Part shown: positions 17,157 through 25,805 of the stretch, piece after piece
How the letters are laid out: each line of letters begins with the position of its first letter
Numbering within the stretch: position 1 is the first letter of the stretch
Assembly (NCBI GenBank): GCA_965212145.1
Contig: CBDBUY010000010.1
Coordinates: 124,001 to 188,000, forward strand
DNA: 64,000 nucleotides
Direction: 5' to 3'
DNA from: JAAEPI01 sp965212145
GTDB taxonomy: Bacteria > Bacteroidota > Bacteroidia > Cytophagales > Cyclobacteriaceae
Translations under genes and position numbers: made by a program
The notes under the pieces: generated by a model
What the model was told of the DNA's origin: nothing
What the model saw: only the letters and a program-made list of their open reading frames with translations
Database searches by the model: none

Positions 17157-17411
17157 TTATTTCGCTCTTTCTACGATTTCTATTAATCTCCAACGCTTGT
17201 TCTTGCTCAATGGACGAGTCTCCATGATTTTAACTGTATCGCCAATGTTACAATCATTGGTTTCATCATGGGCTGTGAACTTGCTTGTCTTCTGCACGAA
17301 CTTTCCGTAGATAGGGTGCTTTTCTTTTCTTTTCACAGCCACGGTGATGGTCTTTTGCATTTTGTTGCTGACCACTTCTCCGACACGCTCTTTTCTAAGA
17401 TTTCTCTCCAT
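17157..17411 (-). CDS. rpsQ: 30S ribosomal protein S17
   Basis: S17 is an OB-fold 16S rRNA-binding protein. The 84-residue product shows RKERVGEVVSNKMQKTITVA and VKIMETRPLSKNKRWRLIEI. It lies between rpmC and rplN. Confidence 0.97.
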   Translation of the reverse strand: MERNLRKERVGEVVSNKMQKTITVAVKRKEKHPIYGKFVQKTSKFTAHDETNDCNIGDTVKIMETRPLSKNKRWRLIEIVERAK

Positions 17412-17415
17412 CGCC

Positions 17416-17613
17416 TTATGCGTTATTAATTTCTTTAGCCTTGATTTCCGTCTGAATTCGGGCGATTAACTTCCGGGATTCACGGATTTTCATTGGATTC
17501 TCAATGGGTGTGATGCTATGGGCAAATTTTAGTTTGTCGTGATTTTCTTTCTCGACAACCAGTTTGCTTTTTAGCTCATCCAAGCTCAACCCTCTAATTT
17601 CTGAAGTCTTCAT
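17416..17613 (-). CDS. rpmC: 50S ribosomal protein L29
   Basis: L29 is a two-helix protein at the exit tunnel near the SRP and trigger factor docking site. The 65-residue product has SEIRGLSLDELKSKLVVEKE and IRESRKLIARIQTEIKAKE. Gaps to its neighbours are 3 and 4 bases. Confidence 0.96.
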   Translation of the reverse strand: MKTSEIRGLSLDELKSKLVVEKENHDKLKFAHSITPIENPMKIRESRKLIARIQTEIKAKEINNA

Positions 17614-17616
17614 TGC

Positions 17617-18039
17617 TTATTCAGGACTATAATCTCTTGCTACAACAAATTTTGTTTTGATTGGCAACTTCTGAGCTGCTAATCGAAGCGCTTCTTTTGC
17701 CAACTCTATGTCAGAACCGGCTGATTCGAAAAGGATCGTACCAGGCTTAACAGTCGCTACCCAATATTCCGGAGCTCCTTTACCCTTACCCATCCTAACC
17801 TCAGCAGGCTTCTTAGTTACAGGTTTGTCCGGGAAAATTCGAATCCAGACTTGCCCTTGACGTTTCATGGCACGTGTCATCGCGATACGAGATGCTTCAA
17901 TTTGTCTTGAAGTAATCCATCCCGGCTCTAACGCTTTGATACCGAACGTACCGAACGCCAATCTATGTCCTCTACCAGCAAGGCCTTTAACTCGGCCTTT
18001 CTGCATTTTTCTAAACTTTGTCCTTTTAGGCTGTAACAT
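17617..18039 (-). CDS. rplP: 50S ribosomal protein L16
   Basis: L16 helps position the A-site tRNA. The 140-residue product is complete (MLQPKRTKFRKMQKGRVKGL, ALEPGWITSRQIEASRIAMT, IRIFPDKPVTKKPAEVRMGK, GKGAPEYWVATVKPG). It is in the usual rpsC-rplP-rpmC order. Confidence 0.98.
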   Translation of the reverse strand: MLQPKRTKFRKMQKGRVKGLAGRGHRLAFGTFGIKALEPGWITSRQIEASRIAMTRAMKRQGQVWIRIFPDKPVTKKPAEVRMGKGKGAPEYWVATVKPGTILFESAGSDIELAKEALRLAAQKLPIKTKFVVARDYSPE

Positions 18040-18049
18040 TTCAGTCTAA

Positions 18050-18775
18050 TTATCTTTTTCTTCTTCTAGGTCCTTGATTTCCACCTCTTCTGTTTCCGCC
18101 GGATCCACCCTGCTGCTGGCCCATGCCTACATTAGGAGAAAGATCTCTTTTGCCGTAAACCTCCCCTTTGAAAATCCATACTTTGATTCCAATCTTACCG
18201 TAAACAGTCTCTGCTTCCGAAATGGCATAATCAATGTCAGCTCTCAATGTGTGCAATGGAATTCTACCTTCCTTGTATTGCTCAGATCTCGCCATCTCTG
18301 CTCCGCCTAGTCGGCCAGAACATTTGATTTTGATTCCTTCAGCCCCAACTCTCATTGAAGAAGCGATTGCTTGCTTCATAGCTCGTCTGAAAGAAATTCT
18401 TGCTTGCAATTGTTGAGCGATAGACTCACCTACCAACTTCGCATCCAATTCAGGTCTCTTGATCTCGAAGATGTTGATCTGAAGATCCTTACCTGTAAGG
18501 TTTTTCAACTCTTCTTTGATCTTATCTACCTCAGAGCCGCCTTTTCCAATGACAACACCCGGACGAGCCGTGTGAACTGTCAATGTGATTCTCTTGAGCG
18601 TTCTTTCAATGACCACTTTAGAGATACCACCTTTTGGAAGTCTCGCTTTAATGTATTTTCTGATTTTGTCGTCTTCAACGATTTTGTCAGAAAAGTCTTT
18701 TCCACCAAACCAGCTAGAATCCCATCCTTTGATGACTCCCAATCTAAATCCTACGGGGTTTACCTTCTGTCCCAT
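18050..18775 (-). CDS. rpsC: 30S ribosomal protein S3
   Basis: S3 lines the mRNA entry tunnel. The 241-residue product has the KH domain (PGVVIGKGGSEVDKIKEEL) and the C-domain (RLGGAEMARSEQYKEGRIPL, HTLRADIDYAISEAETVYGK). It ends in a Gly/Arg/Gln-rich tail of about 25 residues. It overlaps the rplV stop by one base. Confidence 0.98.
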   Translation of the reverse strand: MGQKVNPVGFRLGVIKGWDSSWFGGKDFSDKIVEDDKIRKYIKARLPKGGISKVVIERTLKRITLTVHTARPGVVIGKGGSEVDKIKEELKNLTGKDLQINIFEIKRPELDAKLVGESIAQQLQARISFRRAMKQAIASSMRVGAEGIKIKCSGRLGGAEMARSEQYKEGRIPLHTLRADIDYAISEAETVYGKIGIKVWIFKGEVYGKRDLSPNVGMGQQQGGSGGNRRGGNQGPRRRKR

Positions 18776-19248
18776 TATTCTTTAGTTTCTTTTTCTGTTG
18801 AACCATTCTCACCAGCATTCATGTCGTCGATGACAATGGTCACATGGTTTGATCTTTTTCTAATTCTGTGCGCTCTTCCCTGAGGTGCCGTTTGTAGCCT
18901 CTTCAGCATCTTGCCTCCATCCACAAAAATTTCTTTAACATATAGGTCGGCCTCTTCGATCTTAACATCCTCATTGTGAAGTTGCCAATCAGAGATTGCT
19001 GTCATAAGAAGCTTCTCTAGGTCTCTTGAAGCAGCGTGATTATCGAACTTTAAGATGTTCAATGCCACATTCACTCGTTCTCCTCTGATCAAGTCAGCAA
19101 CCAACCTCATTTTTCGAGGCGCGGTAGGAATATTTCGCAAAGAAGACTTAACTGCTCCAAGCTTGCCTTTATTGGCTTCTCTTTGTTCAGCAGCGGCTTC
19201 TTTAGCCAATCTGATCTTTACTGATTTCTTTAGCTTTTGAGTCTCCAT
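18775..19248 (-). CDS. rplV: 50S ribosomal protein L22 with N- and C-terminal extensions
   Basis: L22 extends a beta-hairpin into the exit tunnel. At 157 residues it is longer than the usual ~110. About 35 basic/Ala residues precede the core (SLRNIPTAPRKMRLVADLIR), and an acidic tail follows the conserved RAHRIRKRSNHVTIVI. The tunnel hairpin region MLKRLQTAPQGRAHR is intact. It shares one base with each neighbour. Confidence 0.96.
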   Translation of the reverse strand: METQKLKKSVKIRLAKEAAAEQREANKGKLGAVKSSLRNIPTAPRKMRLVADLIRGERVNVALNILKFDNHAASRDLEKLLMTAISDWQLHNEDVKIEEADLYVKEIFVDGGKMLKRLQTAPQGRAHRIRKRSNHVTIVIDDMNAGENGSTEKETKE

Positions 19249-19523
19249 TACCTTCTCTTATCTTTTTTAGCGATGTGACCTCTGAAATTTCTTGTCGGTG
19301 CAAATTCACCCAACTTGTGTCCAACCATGTTTTCAGTTACATACACAGGAATGAATTTATTTCCGTTGTGTACTGCAAACGTGTGGCCTACGAAATCAGG
19401 AGAGATCATTGATCTCCTGGACCAGGTCTTGATGACAGTCTTCTTTCCAGACTCGGCCAACGCATCGACCTTCTTCTCAAGTCTGAAATCTATATAAGGA
19501 CCTTTTTTTAACGATCTAGACAT
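19248..19523 (-). CDS. rpsS: 30S ribosomal protein S19
   Basis: S19 is a head protein that forms a complex with S13. The 91-residue product is complete (MSRSLKKGPYIDFRLEKKVD, KTWSRRSMISPDFVGHTFAV, HKLGEFAPTRNFRGH). It abuts rplB and rplV with one-base overlaps. Confidence 0.98.
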   Translation of the reverse strand: MSRSLKKGPYIDFRLEKKVDALAESGKKTVIKTWSRRSMISPDFVGHTFAVHNGNKFIPVYVTENMVGHKLGEFAPTRNFRGHIAKKDKRR

Positions 19524-20344
19524 TATGATCTCTTTTTAACAATTAGCTTGTCAGAATATTTATTTGGCTGGCGAGTTTTCTTACCCTTAGTATATAGACC
19601 ATTTCTTGATCTAGGGTGACCTCCTGAGGATTTACCCTCACCACCACCCATCGGGTGATCAACAGGGTTCATAGCTACACCTCTTACTCTTGGTCGTCGG
19701 CCTAACCATCTGTTTCTACCGGCTTTACCCAAACGAACGTTCATGTGATCGCCGTTTGAAACAGTACCTATAGTCGCCATGCAAGTGATTAATACCATTC
19801 TTGTTTCGCCAGAAGGCAATTTCAAGGTGGCGTATTTTTTTTCACGAGCCATTAGCTGAGCATAAGTTCCGGCACTTCTTGCCATTGCTCCACCTTTTCC
19901 AGGCTTCAGCTCAATATTGTGAATTACGGTACCTAAAGGAATCTCGCTAAGTGGAAGAGTGTTTCCAACCTCTGGAGCAATTCCGCTACCAGATTGAATC
20001 ACTGTTCCTACTTCAAGTCCATCAGGAGCGATGATGTATCTTTTCTCACCATCTGCGTAATAAAGAAGGGCGATACGAGCAGTCCTGTTTGGATCATACT
20101 CTATTGACTTCACAGTAGCTGGAATATTCAGCTTCTCTCTTTTGAAGTCAATTTCACGATACTTCTTCTTGTGACCACCTCCAACATTCCGTACAGTCAT
20201 ACGACCTTGGTTGTTGCGGCCTCCTTTACTTTTCATTGATTTTACCAATGATTTTTCAGGAGTGGACTCAGTTATCTTATCGAATACCGGAGCTACTCGG
20301 TATCGTTGGCCTGGAGTCGTTGGTCTGAGTTTCTTAACTGCCAT
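19523..20344 (-). CDS. rplB: 50S ribosomal protein L2
   Basis: L2 is a core large-subunit protein needed for subunit association and peptidyl transfer. The 273-residue product has the RNA-binding domain and the conserved C-terminal loop GVAMNPVDHPMGGGEGKSSG, which contains the essential His. It follows rplW by 10 bases. Confidence 0.98.
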   Translation of the reverse strand: MAVKKLRPTTPGQRYRVAPVFDKITESTPEKSLVKSMKSKGGRNNQGRMTVRNVGGGHKKKYREIDFKREKLNIPATVKSIEYDPNRTARIALLYYADGEKRYIIAPDGLEVGTVIQSGSGIAPEVGNTLPLSEIPLGTVIHNIELKPGKGGAMARSAGTYAQLMAREKKYATLKLPSGETRMVLITCMATIGTVSNGDHMNVRLGKAGRNRWLGRRPRVRGVAMNPVDHPMGGGEGKSSGGHPRSRNGLYTKGKKTRQPNKYSDKLIVKKRS

Positions 20345-20354
20345 TGTTACTTAA

Positions 20355-20642
20355 TTATATACCGCTGTAAAAATCAATGATATCACCCTCTGCTACCTGC
20401 ACTACAGCTTTCTTGTATGAAGGTGTTCTTCCTTCAATTACACCAGATTTTGTAAATCTGCTTTTTGACTTTCCTGGCTGAACCAAAGTATTGACTGACT
20501 CCACAGTTACACCGTAAGTCTTCTCTACTTCTTTCTTGATTTCAACCTTGTTAGCTTCCTTCTCCACGATAAAGCCGTATTTCCCGTGCTCATTCATGGC
20601 AGAAACTTTCTCAGTCACTAAAGGTTTGATTAGGACACCCAT
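20355..20642 (-). CDS. rplW: 50S ribosomal protein L23
   Basis: L23 is the docking site for trigger factor and SRP at the exit tunnel. The 95-residue product shows LIKPLVTEKVSAMNEHGKYG and FIVEKEANKVEIKKEVEKTY. Its ATG overlaps the rplD stop by one base. Confidence 0.97.
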   Translation of the reverse strand: MGVLIKPLVTEKVSAMNEHGKYGFIVEKEANKVEIKKEVEKTYGVTVESVNTLVQPGKSKSRFTKSGVIEGRTPSYKKAVVQVAEGDIIDFYSGI

Positions 20643-21268
20643 CAGTTCAATCTATTTTGTAATTTCTCTACAGAACTTTCGCAAAGCACGACCTGATCAG
20701 CATGTAGCAAATCATAAGTACTCACGTCACTTGCTGTAATTACTCTTGTATTCTTAATATTTCTTGAAGACAAGTAGACATTCTCATTGTTGTCACCAAC
20801 TACAAAAATCGACTTCTTATCCGCTAAAGAAAGGTTATTCAAAAGGTCAATGAACTGCTTAGTCTTAGGCGCATCGAACGATACATCCTCCAGCACTTTG
20901 ATTGACTTTTCTTTAGCTTTTGCAGACAATACAGATTTACCCGCAAGTCTTTTAACTTTCTTATTCAGCTTGAAGCTGTAATCTCTAGGCTCTGGGCCGA
21001 AGATTGTTCCACCACCTCTGAAGATTGGAGACTTGATACTACCAGCTCTCGCCGTACCTGTACCTTTCTGCTTTTTAATCTTTCGTGTAGAACCAGCAAT
21101 TTCTGCTCTGGCTTTTACCTTGTGAGTTCCTTGTCTTTTGTTAGCCAAGAACTGTTTCACTGCGAGGTAAACCACGTGTTCGTTTGGCTCGATTCCGAAA
21201 ACACTTTTATCAAGTGTCACTTCGCGACCTGTTGATTTACCATTGATATCTAAAACCTCCAATTTCAT
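20642..21268 (-). CDS. rplD: 50S ribosomal protein L4
   Basis: L4 has a globular domain and a long tunnel-lining loop. The 208-residue product shows the loop segment KIKKQKGTGTARAGSIKSPI and GGGTIFGPEPRDYSFKLNKK. L4 represses its own operon in enterobacteria. Here the leader before rplC holds a hairpin, but nothing shows L4 binds it. Confidence 0.97.
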   Translation of the reverse strand: MKLEVLDINGKSTGREVTLDKSVFGIEPNEHVVYLAVKQFLANKRQGTHKVKARAEIAGSTRKIKKQKGTGTARAGSIKSPIFRGGGTIFGPEPRDYSFKLNKKVKRLAGKSVLSAKAKEKSIKVLEDVSFDAPKTKQFIDLLNNLSLADKKSIFVVGDNNENVYLSSRNIKNTRVITASDVSTYDLLHADQVVLCESSVEKLQNRLN

Positions 21269-21271
21269 TTC

Positions 21272-21904
21272 TTATTTCTCTAGAATTACGAAGGAATTTT
21301 TTGCTCCCGGGATGGAACCTGATACCAGGATCAAATTCTTTTCAGGATATATTTTCATTACTTTCAGGTTGATCACTTTCACTCTGTCACTACCCATTCT
21401 ACCTGCCATTCTCAGACCTTTGAATACTCTCGATGGAGTTGACGCTCCACCAATTGATCCCGGCGCTCTTAGTCTATTGTGCTGACCGTGAGTTGCCTGA
21501 CCTACTCCAGCAAAGTTGTGTCGTTTCACAACTCCCTGAAATCCTTTTCCTTTACTCGTACCAACAGCGTCAAGAAAATCATTCTCAGCGAAAACATCTG
21601 AGATGTTGATGGTGTTTCCGAGCTGAACTTTATCTTCAAACTCATCACGAAAATCCCTGAACTCTACAACCTTATGCTTAGGTGTTGTCTTAGCTTTCGC
21701 AAAATGGTTTTTGAGAGCTTTAGGAGTATTTTTCTCCTTTCTCTCACCATAGGACAGCTGCACAGCTTTGTATCCGTCAGTCTCAGGATTTTTCACCTGA
21801 GTGACTACACAAGGACCAGCTTCTACTACCGTGCAAGGGATACTTTTCCCTTCCTCAGTGTAAACGCTCGTCATACCTATTTTCCTTCCTATTATTCCAG
21901 GCAT
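21272..21904 (-). CDS. rplC: 50S ribosomal protein L3
   Basis: L3 is one of the first large-subunit assembly proteins and reaches the peptidyl-transferase centre. The 210-residue product has MPGIIGRKIGMTSVYTEEGK, FQGVVKRHNFAGVGQATHGQ and APGSIGGASTPSRVFKGLRM. It is the first gene of its transcript, because a terminator and a new promoter lie between it and rpsJ. Confidence 0.98.
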   Translation of the reverse strand: MPGIIGRKIGMTSVYTEEGKSIPCTVVEAGPCVVTQVKNPETDGYKAVQLSYGERKEKNTPKALKNHFAKAKTTPKHKVVEFRDFRDEFEDKVQLGNTINISDVFAENDFLDAVGTSKGKGFQGVVKRHNFAGVGQATHGQHNRLRAPGSIGGASTPSRVFKGLRMAGRMGSDRVKVINLKVMKIYPEKNLILVSGSIPGAKNSFVILEK

Positions 21905-21932
21905 TTTTTCTTCAATTACTGCTCAATAATTC

Positions 21933-21995
21933 CCCCTTCGGCAAACTTTTTCCGAAAAGGACTGCAAAGATAGCAATTCTATATCCTGATAAAAA
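21933..21995 (-). promoter_or_regulatory. Promoter and leader hairpin of the S10/spc/alpha operon
   Basis: TATCTTTG at 21965-21972 on the minus strand is an exact -7 box, with a TTTT tract exactly 19 bases upstream. The transcript would begin within CAGTCCTTTTCGG. A nine-base stem (21952-21960 with 21933-21941, two G-U pairs) forms at its 5' end. The leader to the rplC ATG is about 55 bases, long for this genome. Confidence 0.75.
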
Positions 21996-22020
21996 GTTTT
22001 GATTCACAATTTTTCAGGAC

Positions 22021-22056
22021 AAAAAAAGAACCATCTGCCGGCCGGCGGATGGCTCT
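22021..22056 (-). terminator. Terminator after rpsJ
   Basis: On the minus strand AGAGCCATC-CGCCGG pairs with CCGGC-GATGGTTCT in a stem of about 14 pairs with one mismatch. It is followed directly by seven T. It ends the rpsL-rpsG-fusA-rpsJ transcript. Confidence 0.92.
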
Positions 22057-22079
22057 CTTTTGAGTTTTAAAAAGGCTCT

Positions 22080-22385
22080 CTAAACCTTGATTTCAACATC
22101 AACACCACTCGGAAGCTCTAGCTTCATCAATGCGTCAACTGTTTTGGCGCTATTCGAATAGATGTCAACAAGTCTCTTGTATGTACACAGCTGAAATTGC
22201 TCACGAGCTTTCTTGTTTACGTGAGGTGATTTCAACACAGTGAATTTTTCTTTCACGGTTGGAAGTGGAATTGGACCACTTACAACTGCGCCAGTTGTTT
22301 TCACAGCTCTTACGATTTTCTCGGAAGACTTGTCTACCAAGTTGTGGTCGTAAGATTTTAGTTTAATTCTAATTTTTTGATTCAT
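22080..22385 (-). CDS. rpsJ: 30S ribosomal protein S10
   Basis: S10 is a head protein that also partners NusB in antitermination. The 101-residue product shows MNQKIRIKLKSYDHNLVDKS, GPIPLPTVKEKFTVLKSPHV and KLELPSGVDVEIKV. It is joined to the str operon behind fusA and separated from rplC by a terminator, rather than heading the S10 operon. Confidence 0.98.
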   Translation of the reverse strand: MNQKIRIKLKSYDHNLVDKSSEKIVRAVKTTGAVVSGPIPLPTVKEKFTVLKSPHVNKKAREQFQLCTYKRLVDIYSNSAKTVDALMKLELPSGVDVEIKV

Positions 22386-22396
22386 GATGACTCTAA

Positions 22397-24502
22397 TTAT
22401 GCAGTGGCACCTTGTTCTTTCTTGATCACCTGCTCAGCAATATTTCTTGGCACCTCATCGTAGTGTGAGAATGTTAAGTTTGCTGTCGCTCGACCTGAAC
22501 TCATAGTTCTTAGGTCAGTGATATATCCAAATAATTCAGAAAGGGCAACATCTGCCTTGATCACCTGAGAATTTCCCCTGGTGTCCATTCCTTTCATAAT
22601 TCCTCTTCGTCGATTCAAATCGCCAGTGATAGACCCAGTATACTCATCAGGAGTTACAACTTCTACAGCCATAATTGGCTCAAGAATTACCGGATCACAT
22701 TTAGCAGCGGCATTTTTAAATCCTACTCTAGCAGCAAGTTCAAACGAAAGTGCATCGGAATCCACGTCGTGGAATGACCCATGATACAATCGAACTTTCA
22801 TGCTATCAATTGGGAAACCAGCCAATGGTCCATTTGCCATAGCTTGAGTAAATCCCTTTTCAATCGCTGGAATAAATTCTTTTGGAATAACCCCTCCTAC
22901 GATTTCATTTACGAATTGCAATCCGTCTTTTTCGTAATCCTCATCTTTCACGCCGATTTCGAACACAATATCAGCGAATTTTCCTCTACCTCCTGATTGC
23001 TTCTTGTAAACCTCCTTATGTTCTACAGTAGATCGAAGTGCTTCTTTGTAAGCAACCTCTGGAGCTCCTTGGTTGATCTCCACCTTGAATTCCCTCTTCA
23101 ATCTATCAATGATGATATCCAAGTGAAGCTCACCCATTCCTCTTAAAATGGTTTGACCAGTTTCATGATTGGTTTCGACTGTAAGCGTCGGATCTTCTTC
23201 AGTCAATTTCGCTATCGCTACACCAAGCTTGTCAACATCGGCCTGAGTTTTTGGCTCAATCGCGTATCCGATTACTGGATCTGGGAACACCATTGATTCA
23301 AGAACGATTCTGTTCTTTTCCTCACATAATGTATCGCCTGTTTTTATATCCTTAAAACCAACCACCGCAGCGATATCACCACAATGCAACTTATCAATCT
23401 GATTCTGCTTATTGGCATGCATCTGGAAGATCCTGGATATTCTTTCCTTCTTATTGGTTCTAGTGTTAAACACATAAGAACCAGAATCTAACATTCCAGA
23501 GTAAGATCTAACAAAGCATAACCTTCCTACGAATGGATCAGTTGCGATTTTGAATGCTAAAGCTGAGAACGGATCGTTTGGATCTGGTTTTCTGGTTACG
23601 GCAGTCTCCGTATCAGGATCAGTTCCTGTAATGCTATCTCTGTCAAGCGGTGAAGGAAGGAGTTCCATCACATAATCAAGCATTGCCTGAACGCCCTTGT
23701 TCTTAAACGCAGAACCACAAACCATCGGAACAAACGCCATATCTATGGTCGCAGCTCTCAAGGCTTTTAAAATTTCGTCTTTTGTAATGGAATCAGGATC
23801 CTCAAAATACTTTTCGAGTAAGCCTTCATCGTAATCGGCAACTGCCTCTACTAGCTTTCCTCTGTATTCTTCAACCTCGTCTGCCATATCGGCTGGAATA
23901 TCAATCTCTTCGAAGGTCATTCCCATGTCCTCCTCATTCCAGACCATTGCTTTGTTTTCAACAAGATCAACAACTCCTCTGAAATTTTCTTCTGCTCCAA
24001 TCGGCAATTGAAGAGGTACTGACTTAGTGCCTAACATCTCCACAACCTGATTACAGACTTTTAGAAAGTCTGCACCACTTCGATCCATCTTATTGACGAA
24101 TCCAATACGAGCTACACTATAATTATCAGCAAGTCTCCAGTTAGTTTCAGACTGAGGCTCAACACCATCAACCGCACTAAACAAGAAAACCAAACCATCT
24201 AGTACACGAAGAGATCTATTTACCTCTACGGTAAAATCCACGTGACCAGGAGTGTCAATAATGTTAATGTGGTATTCTTTATCCTTATAAGGCCAGAATA
24301 CCGTGGTAGCCGCTGAAGTAATTGTTATTCCTCTCTCCTGCTCTTGCTCCATCCAGTCCATGGTGGCAGCACCATCATGAACCTCGCCAATTTTATGGCT
24401 CACTCCAGTATAATAAAGGATACGTTCAGTAGTGGTTGTTTTTCCTGCATCGATGTGTGCAGCAATACCAATATTTCGCGTGTATTTAAGGTCTCTTGCC
24501 AT
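22397..24502 (-). CDS. fusA: Elongation factor G
   Basis: EF-G catalyses GTP-dependent translocation. The 701-residue product has all domains. The P-loop is AHIDAGKTTTTERIL, the G3 motif DTPGHVDF and the G4 motif NKMDRSGAD. The domain IV/V region includes SFHDVDSDALSFELAARVGF. It lies 13 bases after rpsG. Confidence 0.98.
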   Translation of the reverse strand: MARDLKYTRNIGIAAHIDAGKTTTTERILYYTGVSHKIGEVHDGAATMDWMEQEQERGITITSAATTVFWPYKDKEYHINIIDTPGHVDFTVEVNRSLRVLDGLVFLFSAVDGVEPQSETNWRLADNYSVARIGFVNKMDRSGADFLKVCNQVVEMLGTKSVPLQLPIGAEENFRGVVDLVENKAMVWNEEDMGMTFEEIDIPADMADEVEEYRGKLVEAVADYDEGLLEKYFEDPDSITKDEILKALRAATIDMAFVPMVCGSAFKNKGVQAMLDYVMELLPSPLDRDSITGTDPDTETAVTRKPDPNDPFSALAFKIATDPFVGRLCFVRSYSGMLDSGSYVFNTRTNKKERISRIFQMHANKQNQIDKLHCGDIAAVVGFKDIKTGDTLCEEKNRIVLESMVFPDPVIGYAIEPKTQADVDKLGVAIAKLTEEDPTLTVETNHETGQTILRGMGELHLDIIIDRLKREFKVEINQGAPEVAYKEALRSTVEHKEVYKKQSGGRGKFADIVFEIGVKDEDYEKDGLQFVNEIVGGVIPKEFIPAIEKGFTQAMANGPLAGFPIDSMKVRLYHGSFHDVDSDALSFELAARVGFKNAAAKCDPVILEPIMAVEVVTPDEYTGSITGDLNRRRGIMKGMDTRGNSQVIKADVALSELFGYITDLRTMSSGRATANLTFSHYDEVPRNIAEQVIKKEQGATA

Positions 24503-24515
24503 TTCTAAGCCTTAA

Positions 24516-24983
24516 TTAAAATCTAAAGTGAGAAAATGCTTTGTTTGCTTCTGCCATTCGGTGAGTATCGTCCTTCTTCTTAACAGAAGCTCCTTCACCT
24601 TTTGACGCTGCGATAATTTCTGCAGCCAACCTTTCGGTCATTGTTTTTTCGCCTCTAAGTCGGGCATATTTGATCAGCCACTTGATACCCAGAGATATCT
24701 TTCTTTCTGGTCTTACCTCGATCGGCACCTGGAAAGTCGCTCCACCCACTCTTCTACTCTTCACTTCCACTCCCGGACTCACATTACTCAATGCAGTCTT
24801 CCAAGTCTCAATCCCATTCTCCTTGGTTTTTTCCTCTACGATTTTAATTGCATCGTAGAAAACAGAATAGGCAATACTCTTCTTGCCTCTCAACATCAAG
24901 TTATTTACAAACTTGGTCACCAATGTATCCTGATAAATAGGATCAGGAAGGATGTATCTCTTCTTTGGTTTTGCTTTTCTCAT
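24516..24983 (-). CDS. rpsG: 30S ribosomal protein S7
   Basis: S7 is a primary binder of the 16S 3' domain. The 155-residue product is complete (MRKAKPKKRYILPDPIYQDT, GKKSIAYSVFYDAIKIVEEK, KSRRVGGATFQVPIEVRPER). It lies 3 bases after rpsL. Confidence 0.98.
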   Translation of the reverse strand: MRKAKPKKRYILPDPIYQDTLVTKFVNNLMLRGKKSIAYSVFYDAIKIVEEKTKENGIETWKTALSNVSPGVEVKSRRVGGATFQVPIEVRPERKISLGIKWLIKYARLRGEKTMTERLAAEIIAASKGEGASVKKKDDTHRMAEANKAFSHFRF

Positions 24984-24986
24984 CTC

Positions 24987-25364
24987 TTAAGATTTCTTAG
25001 GTCTTTTTGCACCATACTTGGAACGTCTTTGCAAACGACCGTTTACACCGGCTGTATCCAATGCTCCTCTAATAATGTGGTATCGAACACCAGGAAGGTC
25101 TTTCACTCTACCACCTCTGATAAGCACAATTGAGTGCTCTTGAAGATTGTGTCCTTCTCCAGGGATGTAAGCATTGACTTCTTTTCCATTGGTCAATCGA
25201 ACCCTAGCTACTTTTCTCATAGCTGAGTTCGGTTTTTTAGGCGTGGTAGTATACACTCTCGTGCACACACCTCTACGCTGAGGACAGCTGTCCAAAGCAG
25301 GTGATTTTGACTTGGAAGTCAATTGCTTTCTGCCCTTCCTTACTAATTGTTGAATAGTTGGCAT
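24987..25364 (-). CDS. rpsL: 30S ribosomal protein S12
   Basis: S12 monitors codon-anticodon pairing. The 125-residue product has the conserved TPKKPNSAMRKVARVRLTNG and KDLPGVRYHIIRGALDTAGV. The lysines at the usual streptomycin-resistance positions are unchanged. It is the first gene of the str transcript. Confidence 0.98.
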   Translation of the reverse strand: MPTIQQLVRKGRKQLTSKSKSPALDSCPQRRGVCTRVYTTTPKKPNSAMRKVARVRLTNGKEVNAYIPGEGHNLQEHSIVLIRGGRVKDLPGVRYHIIRGALDTAGVNGRLQRRSKYGAKRPKKS

Positions 25365-25401
25365 TCTATACTTTTTTCTTTCCTCTTGAATTTTGGGAAC
25401 G

Positions 25402-25432
25402 CAAAGATAGAAATATTGAATTTATATCCCAA
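25402..25432 (-). promoter_or_regulatory. Promoter of the rpsL-rpsG-fusA-rpsJ operon
   Basis: TATCTTTG (25402-25409, minus strand) matches TAnnTTTG. TTGGG lies 19 bases upstream at the -33 position (25428-25432). The transcript would start near GCGTTCCC, without the hairpin seen at the sister promoters. Confidence 0.75.
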
Positions 25433-25472
25433 TGTTCCAACTTTTTTAAAACGATCTGTGAAGTGAAAGTTT

Positions 25473-25793
25473 TCAAGCCTCTCCTACTGTCCCACCAAAA
25501 TTGATGGGGAATTTGGGAGACTCCTCGACCTGTTTGATTGGGCCGAATGTTTTCTCGTATTTCACAATGTTCTCCTGAAGAGCTTTAAGGAGCCTTTTAG
25601 CATGCTCTGGAGTGATAACGATTCGCGACTTCACCTTTGCTTTGGGAACCCCAGGCATCAATCGAATGAAGTCAACAACAAATTCGCTACTTGAATGTGC
25701 AATCATGGCCAGATTAGCATAGATCCCTTCGGCTGTTTCTTCCGAGAGCTCTATGTTAATCTGAGGTTTCTTATCGTCCTTTTGTTCTGCCAT
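25473..25793 (-). CDS. DUF3467 domain protein downstream of rpoC
   Basis: This 106-residue soluble protein matches the DUF3467 family (INIELSEETAEGIYANLAMI, SSEFVVDFIRLMPGVPKAKV, SRIVITPEHAKRLLKALQEN). No function is established. It starts 12 bases after rpoC and is probably cotranscribed with the polymerase genes. That position suggests a link to transcription, but this is inference only. No clear terminator is seen behind it. Confidence 0.85.
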   Translation of the reverse strand: MAEQKDDKKPQINIELSEETAEGIYANLAMIAHSSSEFVVDFIRLMPGVPKAKVKSRIVITPEHAKRLLKALQENIVKYEKTFGPIKQVEESPKFPINFGGTVGEA

Positions 25794-25805
25794 GACTACT
25801 TATAA

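Noticed and set aside
25433..25472. Terminator behind the DUF3467 gene
   Set aside because: A few complementary bases are present, but no convincing stem with a T-run could be drawn.
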